This document shows positions 1-9,002 of a stretch of DNA of 64,000 bases, piece after piece (positions within the stretch are counted from its first letter, which is position 1; each line of letters opens with the position of its first letter). The stretch is taken from assembly GCF_902703175.1 (NCBI RefSeq), contig NZ_CACRYJ010000014.1, positions 112,739 through 176,738 on the forward strand, given 5' to 3'. The notes under the pieces are model-generated. The model searched no databases. It saw only the letters and a list, made by a program, of their open reading frames with translations, and had not been told where the DNA came from. Source of the DNA: Occultella aeris (GTDB lineage Bacteria; Actinomycetota; Actinomycetes; Actinomycetales; Beutenbergiaceae). A program made the position numbers and the translations under genes.

Positions 1-95
1 TCATTGCGCTGGTCATGAACCGTCAGCGCACCAACACCTCCCACACGGTCGTCGAGCGTCGCGAGGGACCGCCCCCGGTCGAGCCGCCGCGCTGA
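1..95 (+). CDS. 3' end of an unidentified protein (partial)
   Basis: The only frame open from the left edge reads IALVMNRQRTN...PPPVEPPR and stops with TGA at 93-95. A short hydrophobic start followed by a basic and then proline-rich tail would suit the cytosolic C-terminus of a membrane protein, but too little is present to name a family. It lies 67 bases upstream of the SDR gene on the same strand. The call rests on frame openness alone and could be chance. Confidence 0.35.
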   Translation, partial: IALVMNRQRTNTSHTVVERREGPPPVEPPR

Positions 96-162
96 GGCGC
101 GCGCCGAGGCCCGGGTCCCAAACCCCGCGCCGGTCGAGTCAGCCTGCGAAGGAGCGGATACC

Positions 163-1083
163 GTGGCGACCTTCGTGATGACCGGCGGCAGTTCCGGCTT
201 CGGCGCCCTGACCGCGGCATCGTTGGCAGATGAACCGCTGGCCCGGGTGATCGTCGGTGCGCGCGTACCAGCGGACCCGACCGACTGCCTTGACCTGACC
301 AGCCTGGATTCGGTGCGCAGGTTCGCGGCCTCGGTGCGCGAGCGCCTGGGCGACACCTGCATCGACGGCCTGCTGCTCAATGCCGGCGGGATCCGGTCGG
401 ACGCCGGCGGTCGCACCGCCGACGGATACGAGCCCACGTTCGTCCTGAACCATCTCGGGCACTACCTGCTCACCCGGCTCCTGCTCCCGGTCCTGGCCCC
501 GGGCGCCCGCATCGTGCTGACCACGAGCGGCACGCACGACCCCGCCACGAAGGCCAGTCTCGCCGTCCCGCGCCATGCCGATGCCGAGCTGCTCGCCCAC
601 CCCGATCGGGACCCGGACCGGGACCCGAAGCCACGCAGGGCCGGTCAGCACGCCTACACCGCGGCCAAGCTCTGCGCGATCCTGAACGCCCGGGCATTGC
701 GATCCCGACCCGAGGTCCGCGAGCGTGACGCGACCGTGATCGCCTATGACCCGGGCCAGGTGTTCGGTACCGGACTCGTCCGCGACCTCCCGGCACCGAT
801 GCGGGCGGCGTGGGCGGTGCTCGGCACCGGGGCGGGTGCCCCGTTGCGCCGGTTCCAACCGACCCTCAACACGGCGAAGGCCGCCGGGCGGGCACTGACC
901 GATCTCGCCGACGGCAGTCGGCGCGCCCCCGACGAGCGCGGTTACGCCGCGCTGCGCTCGGGGCGCCTCACCTGGACCGACCCCTCGACGCTGGCCGTGC
1001 GGGACGACCTCGCCGACGCGCTGTGGGCCGACAGCGCGCGGCTCGTCGGGCTCGACACGCCCGACGGCGGCGCGTCCGGTTAG
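163..1083 (+). CDS. Short-chain dehydrogenase/reductase (SDR) family protein
   Basis: A 306-residue cytosolic NAD(P)-dependent oxidoreductase. The Rossmann nucleotide motif TGGSSGFG lies at residues 7-14, an NAGG motif follows near 75, and the catalytic YTAAK is near 164. The GTG start is set by GGAG at 151-154. The layout resembles the light-dependent protochlorophyllide reductase/retinol dehydrogenase-like SDRs, with a long insert after the NAGG strand. The substrate cannot be told. It converges with the enolase-family gene; the two stop codons overlap at 1080-1083. Confidence 0.85.
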   Translation: MATFVMTGGSSGFGALTAASLADEPLARVIVGARVPADPTDCLDLTSLDSVRRFAASVRERLGDTCIDGLLLNAGGIRSDAGGRTADGYEPTFVLNHLGHYLLTRLLLPVLAPGARIVLTTSGTHDPATKASLAVPRHADAELLAHPDRDPDRDPKPRRAGQHAYTAAKLCAILNARALRSRPEVRERDATVIAYDPGQVFGTGLVRDLPAPMRAAWAVLGTGAGAPLRRFQPTLNTAKAAGRALTDLADGSRRAPDERGYAALRSGRLTWTDPSTLAVRDDLADALWADSARLVGLDTPDGGASG

Positions 1084-2210
1084 CGCGTCGGCTGGAGCGG
1101 CCGCGTGGGTGCGGTGAGCTCGAGGCCGAATCCCGGCGCGTCCGGGACGCTGAGCACGCCGTCGAGGAGGTCGTAGCCGCTCGCGTCGACGCCGTCGGTC
1201 ACTCCGGGCACGCCCTCGACCGTGCGTACCGACCCCAGGCCCGCCGCCATCTGGGCGGCGTAGTACGTCTTGATCGGCAGGCCCCACGCGTGCGGGGAGG
1301 CGTCTGCGCCAGACTCACGGACGGCCGGCATCACCCGCCGCCAGTCCGTGAGGCCGAACGAGACGACGTCCATGAGCAGGACGTCGATGAGCCCGGCTTG
1401 CGCGAGCTCGAGCACCTGGGCCTCGTCGGGCTCGAACTCGCCGTCCGCGATCAGGGTCGAGGAGCCGCTCTCCCGCAGGAAGTCATGGACGACCCGCAGA
1501 CTCATCGCGTCCTCGTGGAAGGGCTCCTCGAGCCAGTAGAGCTCGCAGTCGGCGACGGCCCGTAGGTACCGGACCGTCTCGTGCGGGCTGAAGCCGTTGT
1601 TCGCGTCGACCAGGATCCGCGCGTCCGGGTAGGCCTCGCGGACCGCGTGCGTGACCTCGACGTCACGCGCGAAGCCGGCCTCGGCGTCCATCCAGCGGTG
1701 ACCGCGACCGATCTTGAGCTTGAACGCCCGGTAGCCCGCCTCCCGGTCCGACGCGCAGTTCGCGAGAACCGCCCTCACGCCGCGCGGGGCGTCGTCGGGA
1801 TCGAGGTCGTCGAAGTAGATGGCACCGGAGTAGCACGGCACCGCGGTCTCGCCGCGACCGCCGAGGAGTTCGTACGCGGGCACGCCCGCGTCCTTCGCCG
1901 CCAGGTCATGGAGTGCGAAGTCGAGCGCCGACGCCCGAGGATCGATGACGCCGATGCTCGGGTCGAACACGGTCCCCACCTCGGCGCCCACCAGCGCGGC
2001 GACCTCGTCGAGGCTTCCCCTCCCGACGACGCCCCACCCACTCGCGCCATCGGCCGTCCGAACCACGACCGCAGGGGCGGTCGGCCCGGAACCGTGGCTG
2101 CCGAGGCGGGCGTTGCGCCCGATCGTGCGTGGGTAGCGGGTGACGAGCTCGGCTGTCTCGATCGCGGCGATGCGTTGGTCGGCTGGCACAGTGATGAGCG
2201 TACTGGCCAC
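1080..2210 (-). CDS. Mandelate racemase/muconate lactonizing enzyme (enolase superfamily) protein
   Basis: A TIM-barrel enzyme of the enolase superfamily, which abstracts a proton alpha to a carboxylate using Mg2+. Visible signatures are the KLKIG catalytic-lysine region, metal ligands in VDANNG, WLEEPF and IADGE, and SPHAWG near the end. The open frame runs back to 2288 but would overlap the SRPBCC gene (stop at 2236). I prefer the GTG at 2210 (VASTLITVPADQ); a GTG at 2189 is also possible. Neither has a clear ribosome site. The substrate is not predictable, and the gene lies outside the sugar-acid island. Confidence 0.8.
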   Translation of the reverse strand: MASTLITVPADQRIAAIETAELVTRYPRTIGRNARLGSHGSGPTAPAVVVRTADGASGWGVVGRGSLDEVAALVGAEVGTVFDPSIGVIDPRASALDFALHDLAAKDAGVPAYELLGGRGETAVPCYSGAIYFDDLDPDDAPRGVRAVLANCASDREAGYRAFKLKIGRGHRWMDAEAGFARDVEVTHAVREAYPDARILVDANNGFSPHETVRYLRAVADCELYWLEEPFHEDAMSLRVVHDFLRESGSSTLIADGEFEPDEAQVLELAQAGLIDVLLMDVVSFGLTDWRRVMPAVRESGADASPHAWGLPIKTYYAAQMAAGLGSVRTVEGVPGVTDGVDASGYDLLDGVLSVPDAPGFGLELTAPTRPLQPTR

Positions 2211-2235
2211 CCCAGTGGCCGGACACGCACCCCGG

Positions 2236-2730
2236 TCACCCGGCCCGGAACCGCTCCAGCCACTCCTCGTGTGCCTCCGGCTCGCCATCGGGGTTCGTGC
2301 CGGGCATCCCGGTCCCGGTGACGAGCAGGGTGCGAAGGCTCCGCTCGATGAAGTGCTGCCAGGCCGTGGAGCAGACGTCGTAGCACTCCCCGCCGGGGTT
2401 CAGGCCGACGTGGGTGAACGTCACGTCGGTGCCGTCACTGCGGGCGGCCAGGTCGAAGTGGATCTCGGTGCCGTCCCACTCCCGCTCGTCCGCGACGAAG
2501 GTCAGCCGGCTGTCCAGCACCCGCCAGACGATCCGCTCACCTGCTACCAGTTCGGTGACGCGGAACTTCGAGTAGTGGATGTCAGGGACCTCGTAGACGA
2601 ACTCCGCGCCGACGGCGTCGGCTCGTCCCTCGATCACGCCCCACCACGCGCCCACGTCACTGATGTCGGCGAACACGTCCTCGGCCGCGCGGGCGACGGC
2701 GATGGTCGTCGTGTAGTCCTGGTCGGTCAT
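2236..2730 (-). CDS. SRPBCC (START-like/AHSA1) domain protein
   Basis: A 164-residue protein made of one START-like beta-barrel domain (VFADISDVGAWWG near the N-terminus, EIHFDLAAR in the sheet), a fold that binds hydrophobic ligands. A strong GGAGGT at 2735-2740 sits four bases from the ATG. It is divergently paired with an HxlR regulator, and the shared intergenic region carries two copies of a putative operator. It is therefore probably the target of that regulator. The ligand is unknown. Confidence 0.85.
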   Translation of the reverse strand: MTDQDYTTTIAVARAAEDVFADISDVGAWWGVIEGRADAVGAEFVYEVPDIHYSKFRVTELVAGERIVWRVLDSRLTFVADEREWDGTEIHFDLAARSDGTDVTFTHVGLNPGGECYDVCSTAWQHFIERSLRTLLVTGTGMPGTNPDGEPEAHEEWLERFRAG

Positions 2731-2763
2731 CGTTACCTCCGTTGGTCGATGCCCGCGCCCGAT

Positions 2764-2813
2764 GCGCTTGCATCACGCAACCGACGCTAGACCCGCGCGC
2801 TTGCATCACGCAA
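2764..2813. promoter_or_regulatory. Duplicated operator and back-to-back promoters of the SRPBCC/HxlR pair
   Basis: The 17-mer GCGCTTGCATCACGCAA occurs twice, at 2764-2780 and 2797-2813, 33 bases apart (about three helical turns). Its core TTGC-N5-GCAA is a dyad. In the right copy, TTGCAT (2801-2806) serves as -35 for the plus strand, with -10 TAGAAT at 2823-2828 (16-base spacer). TTGCGT (2813-2808) serves as -35 for the minus strand, with -10 TAGCGT at 2789-2784 (18-base spacer). A dimer bound here would block both promoters. The repeats are seen directly; HxlR binding is inferred from position. Confidence 0.7.
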
Positions 2814-2835
2814 GCCCTTGACTAGAATCCTGTTC

Positions 2836-3330
2836 ATGCTCGGCAACTCCTACGACACCCAGGTGTGCTCCATCTCCCGGACCCTCGAGATGGTCGGGGA
2901 GCGCTGGAGCCTGCTGATCATCCGCAATGCGGCGTTCGCGGGCATGACCCGGTTCGGCCAGTTCCGCCGCAGCCTCGGCATCGCGACGAACGTGCTGCAG
3001 TCACGCCTCGACGGCTTCGTCGAGGCGGGCCTGATGGAGCGTCGCCCAGCACGCGAGCAGCCCGCCGCGAGCGAGTACGTGCTCACGGACAAGGGGCGCG
3101 ACCTCGTGCCCGCGCTCGTCGCCCTGACCGCCTGGGGCGACCGCTGGGCGGCCCCGGACGGCCCGCCGATCATCTACCACCACATCGGGTGCGGTGACAC
3201 GGTCGCCCCACACCTCACCTGCACGACCTGTGGCCCGCTCGCCGACCCCACCCAGGTGGAGGCGTACCCCGGACCGGGTATGCCGCAGGACCGCGCGGAC
3301 GTCATTCGCCAACGGTTGGCGGCGGATTAG
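2836..3330 (+). CDS. HxlR-family winged-helix transcriptional regulator
   Basis: A 164-residue MarR-like winged-helix regulator. The HxlR signature is clear: CSISRTLEMVGERWSLLIIR at residues 10-30, then RFGQFRRSLGIATNVLQ as the recognition region. A conserved Cys near the N-terminus could sense redox or electrophiles. The C-terminal extension has C-x2-C (LTCTTCG), possibly a metal knuckle. The ATG at 2836 is preferred over an upstream TTG because it lies 7 bases after the -10 box, which implies a leaderless mRNA. It probably autoregulates and controls the divergent SRPBCC gene. Confidence 0.9.
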   Translation: MLGNSYDTQVCSISRTLEMVGERWSLLIIRNAAFAGMTRFGQFRRSLGIATNVLQSRLDGFVEAGLMERRPAREQPAASEYVLTDKGRDLVPALVALTAWGDRWAAPDGPPIIYHHIGCGDTVAPHLTCTTCGPLADPTQVEAYPGPGMPQDRADVIRQRLAAD

Positions 3331-3371
3331 TTGGTCCGACTCTTGCGTCGCCGGCCCGAAGGTGGCGGTGT

Positions 3372-3410
3372 GTGGGCGCGCCCTTCGCCCGAAGCGTCGG
3401 ACGCGCCCAC
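3372..3410. terminator. Putative bidirectional terminator hairpin
   Basis: GTGGGCGCG (3372-3380) pairs with CGCGCCCAC (3402-3410), and a small nested hairpin CTTCG-CC-CGAAG lies inside. It sits between the convergent HxlR and msrA genes. There is no U-tract, as is common in high-GC actinobacteria. Confidence 0.5.
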
Positions 3411-3422
3411 GTCAGCGCAGAG

Positions 3423-3977
3423 TCAGGCGGTCGTGGCGGTGCGCCTGGGTAGCACCCAGCCCGAACGCGGGAAGTGGCAGGTGTAGCCGTTCGGGAACGC
3501 GATCAGGTAGTCCTGATGCTCGGGCTCGGCCTCCCAGAACGGTCCCGCGGGTTCGATCGTGGTCACGGCCTTGCCAGGCCACAAGCGCGATGCATCAACG
3601 TCGGCGATCGTGTCGCGAGCGACCGTGTCCTGTTCGGGCGTGACGGGGAAGATCGCTGAGCGGTAGCTCGCGCCGATGTCGTTGCCCTGGCGGTTCAGGG
3701 TCGACGGGTCGTGGATCTGGAAGAAGAACGCCAGGATGTCCCGATAGCTGGTCTGCGCCGGGTCGAAGACGATCTCGACCGCTTCGGCGTGCCCGGGGTG
3801 GTTGCGGTACGTGGCGTGGTCGTTCTCCCCGCCGGTGTATCCGACCCGGGTGGCCAGGACTCCGGGCTGGCGTCGGATGAGGTCCTCCATGCCCCAGAAG
3901 CAACCGCCGGCCAGGACGGCCGTCTCCGCTCCGGGCTCGCGGGTGACCGCTCCGGTGTCGTTGATTCCGCTGGTCAT
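3423..3977 (-). CDS. msrA: Peptide-methionine (S)-S-oxide reductase MsrA
   Basis: Reduces methionine-S-sulfoxide in oxidised proteins, using thioredoxin. The invariant GGCFWGMED motif carries the catalytic Cys at residue 26, and the [19 protein letters not shown] block is complete. Length (184 residues) is normal. The ATG overlaps the msrB stop by four bases (3974-3977), so the two enzymes are translationally coupled with msrB first. No resolving-Cys tail is obvious; the sequence ends with a basic, non-cysteine tail. Confidence 0.97.
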   Translation of the reverse strand: MTSGINDTGAVTREPGAETAVLAGGCFWGMEDLIRRQPGVLATRVGYTGGENDHATYRNHPGHAEAVEIVFDPAQTSYRDILAFFFQIHDPSTLNRQGNDIGASYRSAIFPVTPEQDTVARDTIADVDASRLWPGKAVTTIEPAGPFWEAEPEHQDYLIAFPNGYTCHFPRSGWVLPRRTATTA

Positions 3978-4453
3978 GATGCACGCTCCTGGTTGCTGTC
4001 GGGGTCGGCGGAGTCGAACAGCGAGCCGTACTCGCCGTAGCCCTGCGCGTCGAGTTCGGCGGCCGGGACGAATCTCAGGGCGGCCGAGTTCATGCAGTAC
4101 CGCTGCCCGCCGGCGGCGGTCGGACCATCATCGAACAGGTGCCCGAGGTGGCTGTCGGCGATCGCGGACCGCACCTCCGTGCGAGTCATTCCGAACGTCC
4201 GGTCGGTCTCGGACCGGACTGCCTCCGCTCCGATCGGCCTCGTGAAGCTCGGCCACCCGGTGCCACTGTCGAACTTGTCGGTCGACGAGAACAGGGGTTC
4301 GCCGGAGACCACGTCCACATAGATTCCGGGCTCGTGGTTGTTCCAGTACTCGTTGCGGAACGCGGGTTCGGTGCCGTTCTTCTGCGTCACCTTGAACTGG
4401 CTGCGGCTCAGGCGGCTCAGCGCCTCGGGGGTCTTGCGGTAGTCGTGTGGCAC
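3974..4453 (-). CDS. msrB: Peptide-methionine (R)-S-oxide reductase MsrB
   Basis: Reduces the R-epimer of methionine sulfoxide, the partner reaction to MsrA. Family motifs are [10 protein letters not shown] near residue 65, [11 protein letters not shown] near 105 and the catalytic RYCMN with Cys at 120. The CxxC zinc pair of many MsrBs is replaced (VDVVSGEP), so this is a zinc-free form. The open frame extends far upstream, but the GTG at 4453 has GAGGAGA just before it and gives the standard 159-residue length. Confidence 0.95.
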   Translation of the reverse strand: MPHDYRKTPEALSRLSRSQFKVTQKNGTEPAFRNEYWNNHEPGIYVDVVSGEPLFSSTDKFDSGTGWPSFTRPIGAEAVRSETDRTFGMTRTEVRSAIADSHLGHLFDDGPTAAGGQRYCMNSAALRFVPAAELDAQGYGEYGSLFDSADPDSNQERAS

Positions 4454-4627
4454 GATCTCTCCTCTTCTGGCGTCGCTGGCTGCGGCGTCATTGATCAGAA
4501 CAACGCAGCGCGTCGTTTTGGTCCCGGGCTCTGCGAACCCGATCCGATCGTTGTGGCACCTCGGATCTCGCCGCCGCTCACCGACTGGAACTACGGTGGC
4601 GATGAGGACATGACATGGAGGTGCGTG

Positions 4628-5545
4628 ATGAAGGCGATCGTGGTGACGGATCAAGCCGCAGGCACGGCCGGGATGATGCTGGCGGAGCGGCCCGACCCCG
4701 AGGCGGCGAGCAACGACGTCGTCGTGGAGGTCCACGCCTCGGGATTCACGCCGGGCGAACTGACGTGGCCGGGCACGTGGACCGATCGCCTCGGGCGGGA
4801 CCGAACGCCGTCGATCCCTGGCCATGAGTTGGCCGGGGTGGTCAGTGCGCTCGGCTACGGCACGAGAGGGCTGACCGTGGGCCAGCGGGTGTTCGGGCTC
4901 GCGGACTGGACCCGCGACGGCACGCTGGCGGAGTACGTGGCCGTCGAGGCACGTAACCTCGCACCGCTGCCGGGCGATGTCGACTTCACGATCGGCGCGA
5001 GCCTGCCGGTCTCCGGCCTGACGGCCTGGCAGGGACTGTTCGTGCACGGCCGCCTCCAGATGGGGCAGGCCGTCCTGGTCCATGGCGCAGCCGGCGGGGT
5101 CGGCTCGATGGTGACCCAGCTCGCCCGGGAGGCGGGCGGATATGTGATCGGCACCGGGCGCTCCGCGGACCGGCAGGCAGCGCTCGATCTCGGCGCGCAG
5201 GAGTTCGTCGACCTCGACAACGACTCGCTGGAGGACGTCGGCGGCGTCGACCTGGTCTTCGACGTCATCGGCGGGGACATCGGCACGCGGTCCGCACGGC
5301 TGGTTCGCCCCGGAGGAATGCTCGTCACCATTGCCGGCCCACCCGAGGTGGTGCCGGCAGCCGGGCTCGCGGTGGATTTCGTCGTCGAGGCCGACCGCGC
5401 ACAGCTGGGTGAGCTCGTCCAGCGGGTCCGGGACGGCCGGCTCCGGCCGAACGTCGGCAACACTGCGACCCTCGATCTCGCCGTCGCCGCGTTCAACCCG
5501 ACCGAGCGGGTCCGGGGCAGGACGATCATCCGCGTTCGCGCCTAG
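4628..5545 (+). CDS. NADP-dependent MDR-superfamily oxidoreductase (quinone-oxidoreductase-like)
   Basis: A 305-residue zinc-free medium-chain dehydrogenase/reductase. A GroES-like N-domain ([10 protein letters not shown] region) is followed by a Rossmann domain with [10 protein letters not shown] as the NADPH motif, near residues 155-165. The zinc-binding Cys cluster of alcohol dehydrogenases is absent, so it resembles quinone or enone reductases. The start is fixed by GGAGG at 4617-4621. It is divergent from msrB across a 174-base gap and could share an oxidative-stress role, but nothing in the sequence proves this. Confidence 0.88.
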   Translation: MKAIVVTDQAAGTAGMMLAERPDPEAASNDVVVEVHASGFTPGELTWPGTWTDRLGRDRTPSIPGHELAGVVSALGYGTRGLTVGQRVFGLADWTRDGTLAEYVAVEARNLAPLPGDVDFTIGASLPVSGLTAWQGLFVHGRLQMGQAVLVHGAAGGVGSMVTQLAREAGGYVIGTGRSADRQAALDLGAQEFVDLDNDSLEDVGGVDLVFDVIGGDIGTRSARLVRPGGMLVTIAGPPEVVPAAGLAVDFVVEADRAQLGELVQRVRDGRLRPNVGNTATLDLAVAAFNPTERVRGRTIIRVRA

Positions 5546-5602
5546 CGGTGCGGAGCCGCCCCACCCGTACCAGCGGCGCCACGCGCTTCGGTTCCCCGCC
5601 GC

Positions 5603-7918
5603 TCAGGCCTCCCGCACGACGGCGTAGCCCCAGCCGGGCACGGTCACGTCACCGAAGTGCGCGGCACCGGTGACGAGGTCGGTCCCGTTCGCGGGAACGC
5701 TCACGTCGCTGTCGGTGTGGTTGAGCACGAACAGGTAGTTCACGCCGTCGGAGTCGGCCCGCCGGACGACCTCGACACCGGGCGCCGCGTCGGCCGCGGG
5801 AGCCACGCCGGACTCGGCCAGGAGTTCGCCGACCAGCCAGGCGATCCCAGCCTCGTCCTGACGGGTCGCGGCGTACCAGGCGGCGCCCTCCCCGACGACG
5901 TTGCGGGTGACCGCCGGCCCACCTGGCAGCGGGCCGTCCACGAACGACCGGAGCACCTCGGCGGAGGTGACGCGGACCCGCTCGGTCCAGACGTCCGCCG
6001 TCGACCCGTCGTCGAGCGCGACGCGCTCGCCCGCGAGCAGCGGGAAGAACTCGTCGGTGTTGACACCGAGCAGGTCCCGGAAGGCACCGGGGTAGCCGCC
6101 GAGGCGGATGTGGTCGTTCTCGTTGACGATCCCGGAGAAGTACGTGATCAGCACGCTCGCGCCACGCTCGGCGGCATCGGCGATGTTCGCGGCGCCCTCA
6201 TCCGTGACCAGGTAGAGCGTCGGCACCAGGACCAGGTCGTAACCGGACAGGTCGGCGGTCGGGTTCACGACATCCACGGTCACGCCGCGGCGCCAGAGCT
6301 CTCGGTAGAGCGCGCGCAGCCGGTCGAACGCGGTGACGTCCTCGCTCGGGTGCGAGTCCAGCTCGACGGCCCACCAGTTCACGTAGTCGAACACGATCGC
6401 CGCGCGCGCCTGCACCCGCGAGCCGCGCACCGGTGCGATGGCCCGCAGCGTCTCGCCGAGGCGCACCGAGTCGGACCAGATCTGCGAGTCCCGGCCGGCG
6501 TGCGGCACCAGCGAGGAGTGGAACTTCTCCGCGCCGGCCTTGGACTGGCGCCACTGGAAGAACATCACCGAGTCCGCCCCACGGGCGACGTGCTGCAACG
6601 AGTTCCGCAGCATCTCCCCCGGCCCCTTGGCCCGGTTGCGCGGCTGCCAGTTGACGGCGCCGGTGGAGTGCTCCATGAGGATCCACGGCTTGCCCTTGGC
6701 GGTGCCTCGCGTCATGTCCGCGGCGAGCGCGAGCTCGACCTCCCGTTCGGCGTCGGCGGAGACGGTGTAGTGGTCGGTCGCGACCACGTCCACCTCGTCG
6801 CCCCAGCGGTAGTAGTCCATCCACTTGGTGCCCGGGCCCACCATGAAGTTCGTGGTGATCGGCACGCTCGGGGTGATCTTGCGGACGGCGTCCCGAAGCA
6901 GCGTGTAGTAACTGAGCAGGGTGTCCGAGGAGTACCGCGCGAAGTCCAGCTGCTGGGTCGGGTTCGCGTAGGTCGGCGCGGACCGCGGCGGCAGGATGTC
7001 CTTGAACGAGTTGTACTTCTGCGACCAGAACGCGGTGCCCCAAGCGTCGTTCAGGGAGTTGATCGACTTGTAGCGCTTGATCAGCCAGGCCCGGAAGGAC
7101 TTCTCGGCCGACTCGGAGTAGTCGTGCGGGACGTGGCACCCGATCTCGTTGTCGACGTGCCACAGAGCCAGCGCCGGGTGCCCCGCGTAGCGCTCGGCGA
7201 CGGCGGAGGCCATCTTCACCGCGTAGTCGCGGTAGACCTTCGAGGAGATCGCGTAGGACTGCCGCCCGCCCTGGCCCAGGACCGTGCCGTCGGCGAGCAC
7301 GGGCAGGATCTCCGGGTGCGCGACGGTCAGCCACGGCGGCGGCGACGCGGTCGCGGTGGCCAACGCGACCCGGATCCCGGCGGCCGAGAGCCGGTCCATC
7401 ATGTTGTCCAGCCAGGCCCAGTCGTACTTGCCCTCGCGCGGCTCGATGGTGGCCCAGGAGAAGATCGCCAGGCTGACGATGTTCACCCCGGACTCGCGCA
7501 TCAGCTGGATGTCCTCGAGACGCGTGGCCATCGGCCACTGCTCCGGGTTGTAGTCGCCGCCGAAGCCCATGCCGGTCAGCGCGATCGGCCAGGCGTCCGG
7601 CGTCGCCTCCGGTTCCGGCTCCGGCTCGACGGTCCCGACGGCGGAAGTCACCTCGTCGGTCGCGGCACCCTCGCTCTGTGCGTCCGATCCCCCGTCGGCC
7701 GCCCCGCTCTCGGCGGGCGCGTCACCGTCGGCGGGCGCGTCACCGTCGGCGGGCGCGTCGCCGTCGGCGGGCGCGTCGCCGTCGGCGGATGCGTCGACCC
7801 GCGCTTGCGCCGAAGCGTCCGCCGGCTGGGGTGCTGTGGGCGCGTCCGCGCGCGACTCCTGCTCGCGGCCGTCAACCGCGCTCGAGTCCGGTGTGCTGGC
7901 AGCGGGGTCGACTGACAT
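5603..7918 (-). CDS. Beta-galactosidase, glycoside hydrolase family 42
   Basis: A 771-residue GH42 enzyme that removes terminal beta-D-galactosyl residues. The catalytic TIM barrel starts near residue 120 (FGGDYNPEQWP). The acid/base Glu is in HVDNEIGCH (about 257) and the nucleophile Glu in ILMEHSTGAVNW (about 417); trimerisation and C-terminal beta domains follow. No signal peptide is seen, so it acts on imported oligosaccharides. The first ~115 residues are an unusual acidic, disordered extension with a repeated ADGDAP unit. An internal start is therefore possible, and no good ribosome site precedes 7918. Confidence 0.93.
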   Translation of the reverse strand: MSVDPAASTPDSSAVDGREQESRADAPTAPQPADASAQARVDASADGDAPADGDAPADGDAPADGDAPAESGAADGGSDAQSEGAATDEVTSAVGTVEPEPEPEATPDAWPIALTGMGFGGDYNPEQWPMATRLEDIQLMRESGVNIVSLAIFSWATIEPREGKYDWAWLDNMMDRLSAAGIRVALATATASPPPWLTVAHPEILPVLADGTVLGQGGRQSYAISSKVYRDYAVKMASAVAERYAGHPALALWHVDNEIGCHVPHDYSESAEKSFRAWLIKRYKSINSLNDAWGTAFWSQKYNSFKDILPPRSAPTYANPTQQLDFARYSSDTLLSYYTLLRDAVRKITPSVPITTNFMVGPGTKWMDYYRWGDEVDVVATDHYTVSADAEREVELALAADMTRGTAKGKPWILMEHSTGAVNWQPRNRAKGPGEMLRNSLQHVARGADSVMFFQWRQSKAGAEKFHSSLVPHAGRDSQIWSDSVRLGETLRAIAPVRGSRVQARAAIVFDYVNWWAVELDSHPSEDVTAFDRLRALYRELWRRGVTVDVVNPTADLSGYDLVLVPTLYLVTDEGAANIADAAERGASVLITYFSGIVNENDHIRLGGYPGAFRDLLGVNTDEFFPLLAGERVALDDGSTADVWTERVRVTSAEVLRSFVDGPLPGGPAVTRNVVGEGAAWYAATRQDEAGIAWLVGELLAESGVAPAADAAPGVEVVRRADSDGVNYLFVLNHTDSDVSVPANGTDLVTGAAHFGDVTVPGWGYAVVREA
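7712..7795. repeat. 18-bp in-frame tandem repeat (four full copies)
   Basis: The unit GGCGGGCGCGTCACCGTC repeats at 7712, 7730, 7748 and 7766, with the last two differing by one base, plus a diverged fifth copy. On the minus strand it encodes the ADGDAP hexapeptide repeats in the N-terminal extension of the GH42 enzyme. The unit is a multiple of three, so copy changes keep the frame. Confidence 0.9.
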
Positions 7919-7954
7919 GCGGGAAGCGTATTCAACCGCTCGCGCGGAACCTAA

Positions 7955-8950
7955 TCAGGCGGCACCGACCTCGGGCCCCGTCTGGCGCTCATTACTGGGC
8001 GGGTCCGGCGCGTGATCGGGCCTGAGGTCGGGCGCGGACGGCTCGGCGATCGTCAGGACCGCCTGAACCACCCCGGGACTCGCCTCGATCCTGCGTTCCA
8101 GCGCCCGCAGGCGGCTTCCGAGGTGCGACTCGGTGTCGTCGCCGAGCAGATCCACCGCGGCGACCAGGTACACCTGCCGGGGACCGACGAACTCGACGTG
8201 CAGTTGCGTGACACGGCTGATCTCCGGCACGGAGGTCAGGCTCACCAGCACACGGGCACGCGCCGCGGGCGGCAGTTCCACCCCCACCAGGAAGCGCCGG
8301 TTCCGGTCCACCAGCACGATCGCGACCACACCGAGCAGGATCCCGACCAGGATCGAGCCGACCGCGTCCGGGATCGGTGAGCCGGTGAGCTGATGCGCGA
8401 GCACGCCACCGAACGCGATCAGGATGCCCATGACTGCAGCGAAGTCCTCGGCGAAGACCGCGCGCAGGGTCGGGTCGGAGGTCTCGATCGCCTGCTCGAA
8501 CAGGTCCCGACCGCTCTCCTTGGCCGCTCGGTTCACCTGTCGGTATGCCTGCAGGAACGAGGTGCCCTCGAGCACGAGTGCGATCGCGAACACCACGTAG
8601 GCGACGGCGAAGTTCGAGGCGGGCTCGGGGTCGACGAGGCTCTGGATGCCATGCATGATCGAGACCGCGGACCCGGCGACGAACAGTCCGAGTGCGGCGA
8701 ACATGGACCAGACGTAGGCCTCGCGGCCGTACCCGAGCGGGTGCCCGGCGTCCTGCGGACGGCGGGCACGACGCTCGGCGATCATCAGGAAGATCTCGTT
8801 CCCGGTGTCTGCCCAGGAGTGCGCAGCCTCGGCCACCATCGACGCCGATCCCGTGATCGCCCCCGCCACCGACTTCGCGACCGCGATCAACAGGTTCGCC
8901 CCGAAGGCGATGAGAACCGTTGCGCTCACCCGCTGCCGCCGTTCGCTCAC
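7955..8950 (-). CDS. Cation diffusion facilitator (CDF) family transporter
   Basis: A 331-residue inner-membrane divalent-cation/proton antiporter (Zn, Co, Mn or Fe efflux type). The first membrane helices hold the EAAHSWADTGNE signature, whose H-x3-D pair supplies metal ligands. Several further hydrophobic segments are followed by the cytosolic C-terminal domain (VPEISRVTQLHVEFVG). A GTG at 8950 with AAGGTGG upstream is the best start; GTG at 8959 is an alternative. The metal cannot be inferred. It lies just downstream of the tetR gene on the same strand. Confidence 0.93.
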   Translation of the reverse strand: MSERRQRVSATVLIAFGANLLIAVAKSVAGAITGSASMVAEAAHSWADTGNEIFLMIAERRARRPQDAGHPLGYGREAYVWSMFAALGLFVAGSAVSIMHGIQSLVDPEPASNFAVAYVVFAIALVLEGTSFLQAYRQVNRAAKESGRDLFEQAIETSDPTLRAVFAEDFAAVMGILIAFGGVLAHQLTGSPIPDAVGSILVGILLGVVAIVLVDRNRRFLVGVELPPAARARVLVSLTSVPEISRVTQLHVEFVGPRQVYLVAAVDLLGDDTESHLGSRLRALERRIEASPGVVQAVLTIAEPSAPDLRPDHAPDPPSNERQTGPEVGAA

Positions 8951-9002
8951 GTCGGCCACCTTGGCACTTCGGCCAGGCCGCAGCCACCCGCGGCTCGGCA
9001 CC

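Noticed and set aside
5657..7915. 752-codon open frame on the plus strand opposite the GH42 gene
   Set aside because: It is the antisense of a clear GH42 enzyme, has no ribosome site, and its composition is the Arg/Gly/Val bias of a mirror frame in GC-rich DNA.
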